64,000 nt of DNA from Knufia peltigerae (lineage: Eukaryota > Ascomycota > Eurotiomycetes > Chaetothyriales > Trichomeriaceae). Both the position numbers and the translations under genes were made by a program. This document shows, in pieces, positions 22,737-33,188 of the stretch. How positions within the stretch are numbered: the stretch's first letter is position 1; the number at the start of each line of letters is the position of its first letter. The notes beneath the pieces are model-generated. The model made no database searches. It saw only the letters and a list, made by a program, of their open reading frames with translations, and had not been told where the DNA came from. The stretch spans positions 62,001 through 126,000 of the forward strand of contig JAPDRN010000048.1 in the NCBI GenBank assembly GCA_030247855.1. Reading direction: 5' to 3'.

Positions 22737-23698
22737 ATGTATATTCCGAGACAACAAATAGTGACGGGCACCGAGTCGCTGCTACTGACAGTGCCTTTGG
22801 TGGGTGACCAAACCTCCGAACCTTTGAGTTTCACGTTTGCATCGAGAGCCGCGCTACCATCCACCAACGCGACGACCGACAATGACAAAACGCCTCCAAC
22901 GTACAGTGGGACAGCAACAGCATTTATTGCTGTGAGTGTTACTGTCCTCATATTCCTCGCCTTCACTGTGGCGTAAGTGAGAATGACAATCAAAATCTTG
23001 CTTTTTCCACAAGCATATCGACTAACAAACCAACTCCAAATAGATATGTGGTCTATCGCAAGGTTCACAACGCCGAGGACGATTCGGACGCCGAGTCATC
23101 GACATCAGACTCGGCCTGGCGGATCGAGACAGAATATGGCTCCCCCAGCAATACCATTGCCGCCAAACACCGCAGGAGGATCAAGAAGCTCGAGCAAGTG
23201 GCTCCCTCGCAAACATTGAGCCACTGGCGCTCCGACAAACAAGAACACCACGTCAAGACGTTCGCCACCATTTCAACGAAGCTCATCTGTGCCATTTGCC
23301 TGGACGTGATGCAGGACTCCGACACCATTCGGGAACTGCAATGTTGTCATGTCTACCACACGAACTGCTTGAATCTCTGGGTCGAACGTGGGCATCATGA
23401 CTGTCCCTTGTGCAAGTACGATATCCTGGGAGCCCACCAGGATCCCCAAAAGGCACGCCCAGCCGACCACGCCACGTCAGAAGGCGATTCGCAATCCGAC
23501 CACCAGGATGGTCCGCGTGAACATCCTGCCGTGACGGCGTCGAGAGAGTTGGAAAGTCGGATACAACAAGCGAATGCGCCCGAAGCTACTGGTACCGCCG
23601 CCGCCGTCCCGTCATCAGCTGCCAACACTGATGTCGAGGCACAAGCCACGAGCCATAGCGAAAATGCCGGAGAGCCTACTGAGCGGCAAGTACCTTGA
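22737..23698 (+). CDS. Membrane-anchored RING-H2 protein (probable E3 ligase)
   Basis: Two exons, 22737-22972 and 23044-23698, encode 296 residues. A single TM segment (TATAFIAVSVTVLIFLAFTVA) lies at about residues 58-78, its last codon split by the intron. A cytoplasmic RING-H2 finger follows at about residues 159-198: CAIC, LQCCH, YHTNC and CPLC give the C3H2C3 ligands. The tail is Ser/Gln/Ala-rich. Such proteins usually ubiquitinate membrane or secretory cargo with an E2 partner; the substrate is unknown. The start is the first ATG in frame; a longer upstream exon cannot be excluded because the N-terminus is poorly hydrophobic for a signal peptide. Confidence 0.8.
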
Positions 23699-24989
23699 GA
23701 TACACCTGCGGCCTGGAAAAAGCGAATGCATTGCGTTCCCGTGCAGATGAACTATGTCAAGGTTTTCAACCATGAGGAGCAAGAGCCTCATCCACGATCG
23801 TTTGAGATGATAGTGGCACATCCTATCCCAGACGGTCTACACGCATTCTCCCAGACCAAGTGCTGGAGGGAAACCTCGCGTCAATCTAGCACTTCCAGTC
23901 TCCGGCGGTCGACGCTGTAGGGGCATTTGTCTGATGGACTAGAAGAATGAACAAGGTCAGACCTCACGCCACGGAGTTGGTGTGTTATGTTCCCTGAGAA
24001 CCGAGACACACCCATCCTCATCCGCCCGCCATCCCCCCCCCCAAAAAAGTCCACCGTCCTTGTGTCTCTCTATCGCCGAGGTTTGTCAACCCATAACAGT
24101 CCGACGAATTTTTGACGACGGCGGCGTCCCTCCTGGATCACACCCTCGACATCGCCAACAGTACGGCGCAAGCCCCTATCACCACTCCCGTTTGGACTGA
24201 GCAAGGTTTCTTTCCGGACAGAGTAGGTTCCCCACCGCTCATGGCCCCTTTTGCCTAGGAGAACGGTCAGCTCCCCTGCAAGTATGGAGAGGCACGCTTC
24301 AAAAGGACACGGATCAATATGGAAATCAATCTCTAACTACAGATATCAATATCAGTTAGATCATGTTCAATGTGAATTCAATGTTGAGAGTATCAGAGTT
24401 TCAAGTTTTGATTTATACGAGGCAAACTGATCGAGTATCAAACCACTCTGCATCTTTCTTCTGGCCTTTTTCTGTTTCCTGGCAAGACTCATCGAGTGAC
24501 CCCCAATTATGCGTACAACGGAAGGAAAATAGAATAAACCCATCCTTTCCCCCCCCTTTTCAGTCTGTCGACCCTACCAACTTTGCATATGCCTTCTTCA
24601 TGTTCATTGCCTTAACTTTCAAGAGATGAAAGCCCAATCCCAATAGATCCATCACCTCCCCAAGTCATCAATCCACCCCCTCACCTTTTTTGGAAACAAT
24701 TATACTGATACAAGTACCCAGTTACCTCGGAAAAGGTAGGATGTGAAACTTTTTCTTCTTCTGTTGACAGTTTTTCCTAAAAAAAATCAAACGCCGTTCC
24801 CATGCAAAAAAAGGCTGTCTAATCTGTTTCGTCGATCGACTCGACAAAACCAAAACAATCAATTTGGAATCTGTTATTCTGTTGATCCATGCACCCTCCG
24901 CGGGGATTTTTTGGACATGCCGACTCTTCATGCCCTCATCCGATCGATCCACCGAGCGGGGGGTGATCATCGAGCTAGAATGAGCAAAA
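23699..24989. other. Intergenic (convergent 3' flanks)
   Basis: Between the RING gene and the RCC1 gene, which converge. AT-rich, with short C and A homopolymers (about 24035-24050, 24550-24560). No gene seen. Confidence 0.55.
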
Positions 24990-26657
24990 TCAAGCATGAC
25001 CATTGACACCATTGACACCATTGACCATCGGAGCCGGAACACCCGCCACGACACTGAACTGACCTCCTGCGCCTGCCCAGACCAACTTCTTGTCTCTCAC
25101 GGCAGTATTGTCAATCATCGTAGCTGTCTCGACATCGTCATCGGTACCGAGACCGGTCTGGTAAGTCGTGCTGAAACCCCATGAGTAAGCCTTGCCGTTC
25201 TTGTCAATGGCAATGCAGTGATCCGAGGCAGCGCAAGCGAACACGGCGTGGATGTTGGGAATCTGGGTAGGAACGGTCAAGATACGGGGGTGCCCAGCCG
25301 AGTCACGAACGACGTCATCTTGAGGGAGTTCTGAGACTTTGAGACCAGTCTGACAACCGTCCAATCGTCCCCAGGTTAGAAGTTCGCCTCTGTCAGTGAC
25401 AGCGACGGTGTGATGAGCGCCGCCTTGAATGCAGATGACTTTGCCCTTGCCGTGAAGGCTTTCGATGACGATGGGGTGATGGACATCAGAGCCGATGCTA
25501 GCTCCAGTCTCGTCAAATTCCTTGGGAATACCAGTCTGGCCAAAGTTGTTGAGACCCCAGGAGTAGACATCTCCGTTTGCTCTGATTGCGAACGAATTGT
25601 AGGAGCCAGCGCCAAGGTCAGTGATATTCTTGGGTAGACCGATAGGCATGGGGATCAAGCTGTTTGATGCTCTTCTTTCCAAAATACGACGACCAAGTTG
25701 GTCCTGTTGACCTGCTCCCCAACCATAAACAACACCATTTGATTGCAGAGCCAGAACGTGATTTGCGCCGGTGGCGAGTTTGGTGATCTTGCTGACTCCC
25801 TTGATCAACTTGGGGCGTGACTGCACGAGAGTCTGAGGGTCAAAACCAAAGATACCTTCGTTCGAGCGGAAAGTGCCCCAGCCGTAGACATCTCCCTCAC
25901 TTGTAAGTGCAAAGGTTGCACTGTCGGTGCAAGCGACCTGAGTGAAGGTGATCCCGTGTGGAAGTGCCGACACATCGACTTCGCCAGGTGTAGATTCTTT
26001 GGGATTGATGGCAGTCTCAGAGCCACTGTCCGAATCACTGTCACTGTCATCATCGTTGTCGTCCATGTCTCGTAATCCACCTTCCCAAGTTGTATCTCGA
26101 CCCAAGGCGCCTTGATCATTGACACCCCACGTATAGATCTTGCTGTCGTGTGTGAGAGCAGCAGTGTGCATTCCACCGACCGATAGAGCAACGACTCCAA
26201 CATTTTCTGGTGCAAGATTGGGATTGTAACGCGGTCTCTTCACCTCGACCTGGCCTTTTGCACTTCCCAAGCCGAGCTCTCCAGAGGAACCCTCACCAAA
26301 AACAAAGACATTCAATTTCTCAGAAGGAGCATGATTGATCTGAGCCTTTGCTTTGGCCTTTGCGGTTGTGGTTTTCGCCGTGGCGATCTTCTTTTTTGGT
26401 GCCTCAGCGACCGGTGTGGCAGACTTGGCCTTCACTCTCTTCACTCCGTTGACTTTGGGCTCTTCCTCTACATCGTCCTCGGCCTTGCGTTTCTTGGAAG
26501 CCTTTGCAGGTGCCGCAACGGTCTTTGTAGTCTTGGGAGATGTCTTGTTGGCCGGTGCAGGTTTTTTGGGTGCCGCAGACTGTTTTGTCTTTGACTCTTT
26601 CATTGCTTTCTTGGGTGCTTCAGCCGCAGCTGACTTTCTAGCACGGGCGGAAGCCAT
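24990..26657 (-). CDS. pim1: RCC1-repeat Ran guanine-nucleotide exchange factor
   Basis: Intronless, 555 residues. Chromatin-bound exchange factor that loads Ran with GTP (yeast Srm1, fission yeast Pim1). The first ~110 residues are Lys/Ala-rich with nuclear-localisation-like stretches (KKRKAEDD). Then come about seven RCC1 blades, seen as repeated GxxHTxALT/WGxxxxGxLG units: VFGEGSSGELGLG, YTWGVNDQGALG, YGWGTFRSNEGIFG, YGWGAGQQDQLG, YSWGLNNFGQTG, LTWGRLDGCQTG and YSWGFSTTYQTGLG. An acidic Asp/Ser insert separates two early blades. The C-terminus ends in a VNG triplet repeat made by a 9-bp tandem repeat in the DNA. Confidence 0.92.
   Translation of the reverse strand: MASARARKSAAAEAPKKAMKESKTKQSAAPKKPAPANKTSPKTTKTVAAPAKASKKRKAEDDVEEEPKVNGVKRVKAKSATPVAEAPKKKIATAKTTTAKAKAKAQINHAPSEKLNVFVFGEGSSGELGLGSAKGQVEVKRPRYNPNLAPENVGVVALSVGGMHTAALTHDSKIYTWGVNDQGALGRDTTWEGGLRDMDDNDDDSDSDSDSGSETAINPKESTPGEVDVSALPHGITFTQVACTDSATFALTSEGDVYGWGTFRSNEGIFGFDPQTLVQSRPKLIKGVSKITKLATGANHVLALQSNGVVYGWGAGQQDQLGRRILERRASNSLIPMPIGLPKNITDLGAGSYNSFAIRANGDVYSWGLNNFGQTGIPKEFDETGASIGSDVHHPIVIESLHGKGKVICIQGGAHHTVAVTDRGELLTWGRLDGCQTGLKVSELPQDDVVRDSAGHPRILTVPTQIPNIHAVFACAASDHCIAIDKNGKAYSWGFSTTYQTGLGTDDDVETATMIDNTAVRDKKLVWAGAGGQFSVVAGVPAPMVNGVNGVNGHA
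24999..25025. repeat. Three tandem ACCATTGAC units
   Basis: An exact 9-bp unit three times over, inside the end of the RCC1-type gene, encoding the repeated Val-Asn-Gly tail. Confidence 0.9.
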
Positions 26658-27310
26658 GCCGGTGAGACGAGGGCGTCGAGATGAACTCGAGCTTGCGGCG
26701 AAGGAGGATCTCGTGTGAATTTAGATGGTGGCTTCAAAGGGAGGAGCGAATTGTTGTACAACGCAACAAGACGCTATGCTGGTGGTTTCGAAAGATGAAC
26801 AGTGTCTGGTAAAAGACCGTTCACAAGCAAGATGATGGAAATATGAACAGCAGGACAAGATGATTAATGTTTAAGGCGATCAGATGCAGAGTATGTGAGC
26901 AAAAAAAGTTGTTGTTGTGATTGGACTCGACAAACGCGCTAATGAAGCATTCAACACATGACTAAGCACCGTTGTCTACACAAAGAAATGCGTGAATAGG
27001 AATGGCAGGGTGAATGGAATGTGAGGACGGCATACAGAAAGACGAACATTGGAAAGAGCGTGAATAAGAAATAAAAAGCTCAGAATAGTGAAGCAGAGCA
27101 GTCCAGTGACTATTGGGCTTGACTTTTTCCATTGTCATGAGCAACGTTGATAGTTGCCTCCAAGCAAGGACCAACTCGCCCCATACGTGAATGAGTAGCT
27201 GGGTACAGGTCCCACTGCCCGCTCTCCTTAACTTGAGCTCCCATGAGTCTTCCATGACACTGCTCAGCTAGCCTCGGTAGCATGAGCCCCTCATGGCCAG
27301 ATCTTGCTAA
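26658..27310. other. Intergenic region
   Basis: Promoter of the RCC1-type gene (minus strand) and 3' flank of the Tad2 gene. No feature recognised. Confidence 0.55.
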
Positions 27311-27985
27311 TCAAACTACCGGCTTCAGCTCCCTGTTGCCCTTTGCGCGAGGATTGGGTGCATTCTCATTCTCCTGAATGTAGAATCGGCGTAGCAACAT
27401 GATGGCTTCTTTCCTGAAGATCCCTCCATAGCTCGGATAACCTTTCTCGAGACCCTTGTCTGAGTTGACAGCAAGCACGCTTCCATTTCCACCAAAACGA
27501 TCATTTCCACAGCCGTAGTAGACACAGCGAATTCCGTACTGTCTCAAGGCCGAAGCACACATGATGCACGGTTCCACGGTGACATAGAGGTCGGTTTCCC
27601 TCAATTTACTTTGCGGGTATTTGGATAGGAATTCCGAGATGGCCAGAAATTCAGCATGGCGAGTACCGTTGAGAGATCGATTGGTATCGTTCATTCCTCG
27701 AGCGACGACCTCTCCTTTGAGGACCAGAACACATGCCACTGGGGTTTCTCCTCCTGCAAGAGCATCCTCGGCGACATTGATTGCTTGCCTCATGAAGCCT
27801 TGATGTTTCTCAAGATCTTTGAGGACTTCAGGATCGAGTTTGTCCTTGTCCTTGTCCTTGTTGTCTCCTTGATCGGTGCTTGACATGCTGTCTTCTGAGT
27901 CTGAGTCAAAGAGATAGTCTGGGAGGTTGTTGTGCTGGAGAGAAGGAAAGGAGGAGTCTCCAGGAAGATCCTGGAGGGAAGACAT
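27311..27985 (-). CDS. tad2: tRNA adenosine-34 deaminase catalytic subunit Tad2
   Basis: Zinc deaminase that, with Tad3, converts A34 to inosine in tRNA anticodons. Numbered from the ATG at 27985 (224 residues), the zinc/proton-shuttle motif HAE is at 110-112 and the PCxxC motif is TVEPCIMCASAL with C140 and C143. The typical GCGNDRFGGNGSVL segment follows, which marks Tad2/ADAT2 rather than free-base deaminases. The N-terminus is acidic and Asp/Lys-rich (DKDKDKLDPE). The frame also opens with an ATG at 28126, giving 271 residues, but that ATG has T at -3 whereas the chosen one has G. The gene is divergent from EMC10 with only about 225 bp between. Confidence 0.87.
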   Translation of the reverse strand: MSSLQDLPGDSSFPSLQHNNLPDYLFDSDSEDSMSSTDQGDNKDKDKDKLDPEVLKDLEKHQGFMRQAINVAEDALAGGETPVACVLVLKGEVVARGMNDTNRSLNGTRHAEFLAISEFLSKYPQSKLRETDLYVTVEPCIMCASALRQYGIRCVYYGCGNDRFGGNGSVLAVNSDKGLEKGYPSYGGIFRKEAIMLLRRFYIQENENAPNPRAKGNRELKPVV

Positions 27986-28210
27986 TACGATTACATGTTT
28001 GCTGCTTTGGAAAGAGGCAGTGACAACTGTTTGAGGGAAGTCGCGATGGCAAGAACAATTTGTACCGTTCCCCTCGGCTGACTTGCCCTGATATTTTGCT
28101 GTCACTCCAACCGTCACTGGCGGCATAGAAGTTCATCATTTATTCCGTGTTGTCTCTTCCACCTCACATCATTCTCACCACTCTAGTCTGATCTTGCGCA
28201 GCCTTCAAAG

Positions 28211-28957
28211 ATGCGGACTCTTCGTGACCTGGTGCTGTTACTTGTCTTTGCATTCACTGCCCTGGCTGCCAGCACGACAGGGACCACCAGCGATGCATCA
28301 AAGCTACCCAAGTCAATTACCCTTTCATACGAAGTGATCGGGTCGTCTTCCGTCAAACCACTGGCTACTGTCTTTTACGATCCGAAATCTAAGAAGCATG
28401 CATTGTCATCGTGGACTCCTCCAAGCTTGGACTCTCTGAAATCAACTACTCCTGAATCTATTTCCGCGAAACTTCTCCGCATTCTCCTCCCAAATGGAAG
28501 TTCTACAGTCACTTCTTTGACCACATTCAGCGAGGACCTTCACCAAAAGATTGACCTTTGGATCTCTCCAACTGATGGTTCTGTCTTTTCGGCCGCGGTG
28601 TCAAGCCTCTCGCCACCCCCACTATCGCCAGAAGAAGAACGGTATAGGAAGAAGGTGGAAAGAGCAAAGGCAAAGGGAAGACCCATACCCGCACGACCTC
28701 CAGTACCGAATACAAAGAAAGCAAGAGAAGAAGCTGCAAAGCAATTGGCCATGTACGAGCCTATCAAGGTCAATCTGATCACCTCTGTGTCCGGCCCAGT
28801 CCCATCACTTGTCAGTCGAGCACCACCTCAAACCGATGCGGAAGGGCGAGAGGTCGTACAAGAAGAACAACCAGAAAAGAACTTCTTCCAGAAGTACTGG
28901 TGGGTATTATTAATTGCTGTCATGCTTACCATGTCTGGGGGTGGAGGTGAAAAATAA
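28211..28957 (+). CDS. emc10: ER membrane protein complex subunit 10 (EMC10-like)
   Basis: Single exon, 248 residues. EMC inserts and folds membrane proteins in the ER; EMC10 is its lumenal, single-pass subunit. Seen: a signal peptide (TLRDLVLLLVFAFTALAAS), a beta-rich lumenal domain (ITLSYEVIGSSSVKPLATVFYD ... IDLWISPTDGSVFSAAV), a charged Pro-rich linker (EEERYRKKVERAKAKGRP), and a C-terminal TM segment YWWVLLIAVMLTMS preceded by EKNFFQK. This layout is that of fungal EMC10 proteins. The assignment rests on architecture and remembered family motifs, not on a search. Confidence 0.75.
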   Translation: MRTLRDLVLLLVFAFTALAASTTGTTSDASKLPKSITLSYEVIGSSSVKPLATVFYDPKSKKHALSSWTPPSLDSLKSTTPESISAKLLRILLPNGSSTVTSLTTFSEDLHQKIDLWISPTDGSVFSAAVSSLSPPPLSPEEERYRKKVERAKAKGRPIPARPPVPNTKKAREEAAKQLAMYEPIKVNLITSVSGPVPSLVSRAPPQTDAEGREVVQEEQPEKNFFQKYWWVLLIAVMLTMSGGGGEK

Positions 28958-30361
28958 GGCTTCAGTCCAGCTCTGCCACGTCTATCGTCACAAATCATAT
29001 TCATATTTCTCGGTTCCAGCAGACGATGACAGCATCTGCTCCTTCACTGAATTATATCCTTGTCTATGGCTCTCCCTATTCCGTGCTGAGCCAAATGAAG
29101 ATACGGATGTGGAGATGTCATCACTCCAAGTAGAGCAAGTTGTACTTAGCTGGAACCGAATCTGCGCAACAGAGTATCAACCACAACAGGCGAGACATAT
29201 GGCGATGGCGTCATCGTCGTGCTGGAATTTTTTAGACTGTTCTGACAACTTCTCGCAAAGCTCGACAACCGAGTTGCGCCTACCAACCTGACACAAACGT
29301 CTTGACCTCATGTCGCGCAGCAGGCGACGATCTGCGTACGATTTCAAACTTTACACCACGACTTTGGACCTAATTTCTTCTCTTTAGACAAGGGATGAGA
29401 AACGACGATTTCAATAATGATTGTTGTACACCGCAATATGACGGGGCTTGCATGAATTGGTGTGAAAGTGATAATATCTCTCGCCGCAAATGGCGTTTAT
29501 GGATAGATCAAGAGAGCCCTGCTCTTCCCAGATGCTTGTATATGATGGACTCCATTCTGATGAATATCGAAGCTGGCAATCATCCTGTCACTATCTAGTT
29601 ACAATAGCTAGCGAGCGAAGAAGAAGAATACTGAGAAAGATCCCATACCTATATGATGTCCAAGAGCAATTCTTGAAGGCTCGACAACGCCTTGAAGGTA
29701 CTACGCCAGGTCGATAATTTTCAATCAACATCTTTCGACGCCTGCCGTGTAGGAACAATCAGCATCCTAGTATAATCAATGAAATGATTGTCGTACTCCG
29801 TATTCTATTCCAATGGGTAGTACCAACCGACCCGATCCCTGAAAACAAGTACACGTAAGCTTTGACGAGGCTACGCTAATTACGAGTTTTACGTGCGCAG
29901 ACTTGGAGCACAGAATTCTTTGTCACCGACATTCCATGATGGATGTTGGTTCAGGCATCTCGGGAACGAGCCATTGGTTTCAACGTAGACTCCACGATAT
30001 CGAATATCCATACTCTTCTGGAGCAAGGTGTAATATTTGGACGCCGGTTCAATTGTCCAAGGTCTATGCGTTTGATCTTTGTCAAGCTTTTTGCAACCCG
30101 TCCCTGAACCAGGGTTTCTTCCGTGAAGATCTCCGGAATACGACGACAGCGTACTCGTATGATGACGGGGACTTGTACAAATAACCCGTCATCATGAATG
30201 TTAGAATCACACCATCTGATTGTATTTTCTCTCCGACAAGTCTTCCTTGTCACAGTGTTTAAACCGTGGGTCAAGAACTAATCAGACTGGCTACTCCGTA
30301 TCGACATTGACGACACATTTCCCTTGCAGAAGGAATATTCACCTTTACTGGAGCAGCCAAA
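28958..30361. other. Intergenic region
   Basis: No convincing gene; open frames are short and lack domain signals. Two exact TACTCCGTA elements occur at 29794-29802 and 30292-30300, the latter 62 bp before the methyltransferase start codon. Confidence 0.55.
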
Positions 30362-31485
30362 ATGAGCGCTGCGCCCAAAGACAGCCATGACAGCGGTAGG
30401 GGCGGCGGGCAAGTCGTCGGTTCGGAACCATCGTACGCTCAATCTCAACTCGACAAATCGACGAGTCCTTGGTACGTGCCGAATATCGATAGACTTTTGA
30501 TCCCAGAGGTGAGTTTTTCTGGCTTCAATCTTGGGACCGGGGGTTCTTCAGCATGTCCTTCCGATATATATTTGGAAAAAAGGGGGGGAGAAAAGGAGAC
30601 CAAATGGTAGGAACACAACGTTCAAACGTTTGTTCTAGACTCAGAAACTACTACAAGAGTGTAGCGGTATTCCACCCGATGAACAATCCAAACATGTGCA
30701 TGATATTGTAAAGTTCATCGTGTTTTCCCCCACATTCTGAGATGTTGACCCAAATCCTGACGGTACCGGTCAGCGTGACAAAGCATGGTCGATTCGTCAA
30801 TTCCCATGTACGGGTCTCGGGGTGTTTTTGGATCCTTGTGTCCGCCACTCACCAGCTTACGGAGACGTTCTCACGACCCTCCGTTCTGGTGGTCTCTTTT
30901 CTCGACATAGGATGCTTCATCGGTGCGGACGTGAGACGACTCGTCTCCGACGGTGCACCTTCGACCGACGTGTACGGAATCGACATCGTCAGTCACTGGG
31001 ACGTCGGGCACGACATGTTTAGAGACAGAGACAGATTCGACGCTCCATACATACAAGCCGATGTTTTGGCCTGCCGATGCTACCGCCACCACAAACTCAA
31101 AGCTGGCCACACTAAAAGGGACGGTCGACGTCATTCACATGTCCGCCGTGTTGCACCAGTGGCCGTGGGAAACTCAAGTCCAGGCGGCTCGTGTGGTCGT
31201 GTCGTTTTCGAAACCGGGCACGGTCGTCGTCGTCGGGTATCAGATTGGCAACGTGAATGCCGGGGTCGTATCTGACAGACCCGGCATCACAAGGTTCGAC
31301 AGTGGAGGCACGACCCGGAGAGTGCGGCGAGGATGTGGGAAGAGGGAGGTCGACTGACAAACACCCAATGCATCACGAAAGCTCGTATGAAGACTTGGAA
31401 AGACACGGGTTGGGACGGGAAAGACATTGAATTCATGGACGATGGGGACATGGTTCTTGATTTTGTCGTTACCAGGGTTAGATGA
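30362..31485 (+). pseudogene. Class I SAM-dependent methyltransferase, frame-disrupted
   Basis: Resembles the fungal methyltransferases often found near natural-product genes. Exons 30362-30508, 30639-30707 and 30774-31485 follow GT-AG rules. In the third exon homology runs on but changes frame three times. After SGGLF it needs one T less at the TTTT run 30897-30900, inside SAM motif I (SFLDIGCFIGADVRRL). It needs one T less again at TTTT 31064-31067 (after IQADV), and one base more near 31301-31303 (before WRHDPES). The final frame ends at TGA 31483. Other landmarks are DGAPSTDVYGIDI, VDVIHMSAVLHQW and VLDFVVTRVR. No intron can explain one-base shifts, so it is a young pseudogene or carries sequencing errors in homopolymers. 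No corrected protein was assumed functional. Confidence 0.75.
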
Positions 31486-31711
31486 TGGAAGACTTTTTTG
31501 GATATGAAGAGGTATGTTTGTTGCTTGTCTCGAGAATTCATGTATGTATTTTTACATCTCGGGTATTTTCTCGGTTCTCTCTCTTTCTTCGCTCTGTCTC
31601 TTCCTCTGATGGCTGGCGGCCGGCCATGATGATACCACCACCATCATCATCACTCCTTGATTTGTTGTTTGTGAAAGAGACCTGGTTGTGGTCATAGGTA
31701 TAGTCAGTCAG

Positions 31712-32383
31712 TCATAACCTATCCACAACCTTGGGAACTTTTGAGGGGGAAAAATGGAGTTTTCCAAACTTACCAGGAACTTCGGGCATCCAATTATCCC
31801 GTTTACTACAAAAGAATTCCCCCTTTGGTGGTAAATCAGTTGGTTGGTCAAGTGTGCCATAAAAGATATAAGTAAAATCTCCTGCGTTGGCCTGATCGTC
31901 ACAAATAAAGTAAACAACGTCAGTCTCTGACCGTGAGAAGAGCGAGAAGAAGTACACGAGGTAGACGGAGTAAAAAGATGAAACAGGGTAAATGAAAGAG
32001 TATCAAACATACCCCACGTTCCAATATCGGGCTTCCACATTCCTTACAAAACTCACGATGCAACGTGGTCCCGCTACCATTGTCGGCCTCGTGGACCGTG
32101 ATGAGTTCTTTACCTTGGACGACGGTCAAACTCTTTTCGGGGATTTTCGAGGTTATACCAAAAGGACCTCCCGTGAATTTCTGCGACGTTTTGGAACAAG
32201 TCAACCCAAAAAAAGTAATCGATAGGTACTCGGTATCATAGTACCCAGACTGGGTCAGTGCGTGAACGTGATACATACCTTGCAATTCTTACAGTGACAA
32301 ATACTCGTCCTGGCCTTGTCCGCATCTTCCAATTCGATCTCGTACCTGATTTTGTTGCAATAACAACCACCGGGGAACTTCAT
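31712..32383 (-). CDS. GFA/CENP-V-domain zinc protein
   Basis: Three exons on the minus strand, 32383-32279, 32180-32013 and 31891-31712, all in phase 0, encode 150 residues. The fold is that of the Gfa family (glutathione-dependent formaldehyde-activating enzyme-like). Seen: GGCYCNKIRYEI with C7 and C9, CHCKNCK with C29, C31 and C34, then FCKECGSPI with C80 and C83, the zinc ligands of the family, and an end block AGDFTYIFYGTLDQP. Small members of this group bind zinc; few have proven activity. It converges with the disrupted methyltransferase gene 226 bp away. Substrate unknown. Confidence 0.82.
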
Positions 32384-33188
32384 GTCGACCAATCCCGTGG
32401 TTGAGAACGCTACCACCGATCCAATAAACTTGTCGATTCTGGCACTCGAAGATCGAGGAGATGGAGACGGCGTTGAAGAATGTAAGCTGATATCTCACGG
32501 CAGCTGTCCTCCTAAGAGCTGATATAGTGAACGCTGAAGTTGATGATGATGATGATGATGTCCCCAAAACGAGCAAGACTGTGCATGTCCTAATTTCTCC
32601 TCGTCTATGTTGTCATGGGATGATATCGTTTTGCTTCTTCGGCTCCAACGATATCTCAATCATCTTGAGTATGAGTACTCGTATTAAATGCGATCACATT
32701 TGCGACGTCAGATCCTCCCCCCTCGTCGTACTCTGTGTAATGCCATCGTCATTGCGTCCCAGAAAGGAAACAAAATACGAATTTCGATTGGTCGATTCGA
32801 TCGCAGTCGGTTTGTATTTCCGATTGGTCCAGACTTGTACTCCCTACCAAGTATCAAGAGCATCCTACTCCATACATGTACATACAGTACAGTATACCTG
32901 ATGGAACGCAAGCAATGATTCTATGTTCAGATCTCATTGTCATCGGACTAATAGTCATTTGCGATGGCTTTCTTTTTGATGTACACACAACATTCGCTCG
33001 TATCTCTATCAAGTAACAAAAATATCCCCCAGAGTGTACAAGGTCTCAGTACACTACCTTTGCAAGCACATGTAGTCTGGTGAGCATTCAATCTCCGTTC
33101 GCTCTGTGGTAGTTCATGACCCATGACCTCAAAGATGCTCTCACGATCTTCTGATAGCTTTTGCGAACGGTCAAAACATTTATGACGC
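32384..33188. other. Intergenic region
   Basis: Promoter of the GFA-domain gene and 3' flank of the alanyl-tRNA synthetase gene. Contains a (GAT)7 microsatellite at about 32540-32560. No gene recognised. Confidence 0.55.
32540..32560. repeat. GAT microsatellite
   Basis: About seven uninterrupted GAT/TGA trinucleotides upstream of the GFA-domain gene. Confidence 0.7.

Noticed and set aside
30651..30848. Extra intron in the methyltransferase that might remove the first frame change
   Set aside because: The homology is continuous across each break with a one-base offset, too small for an intron.
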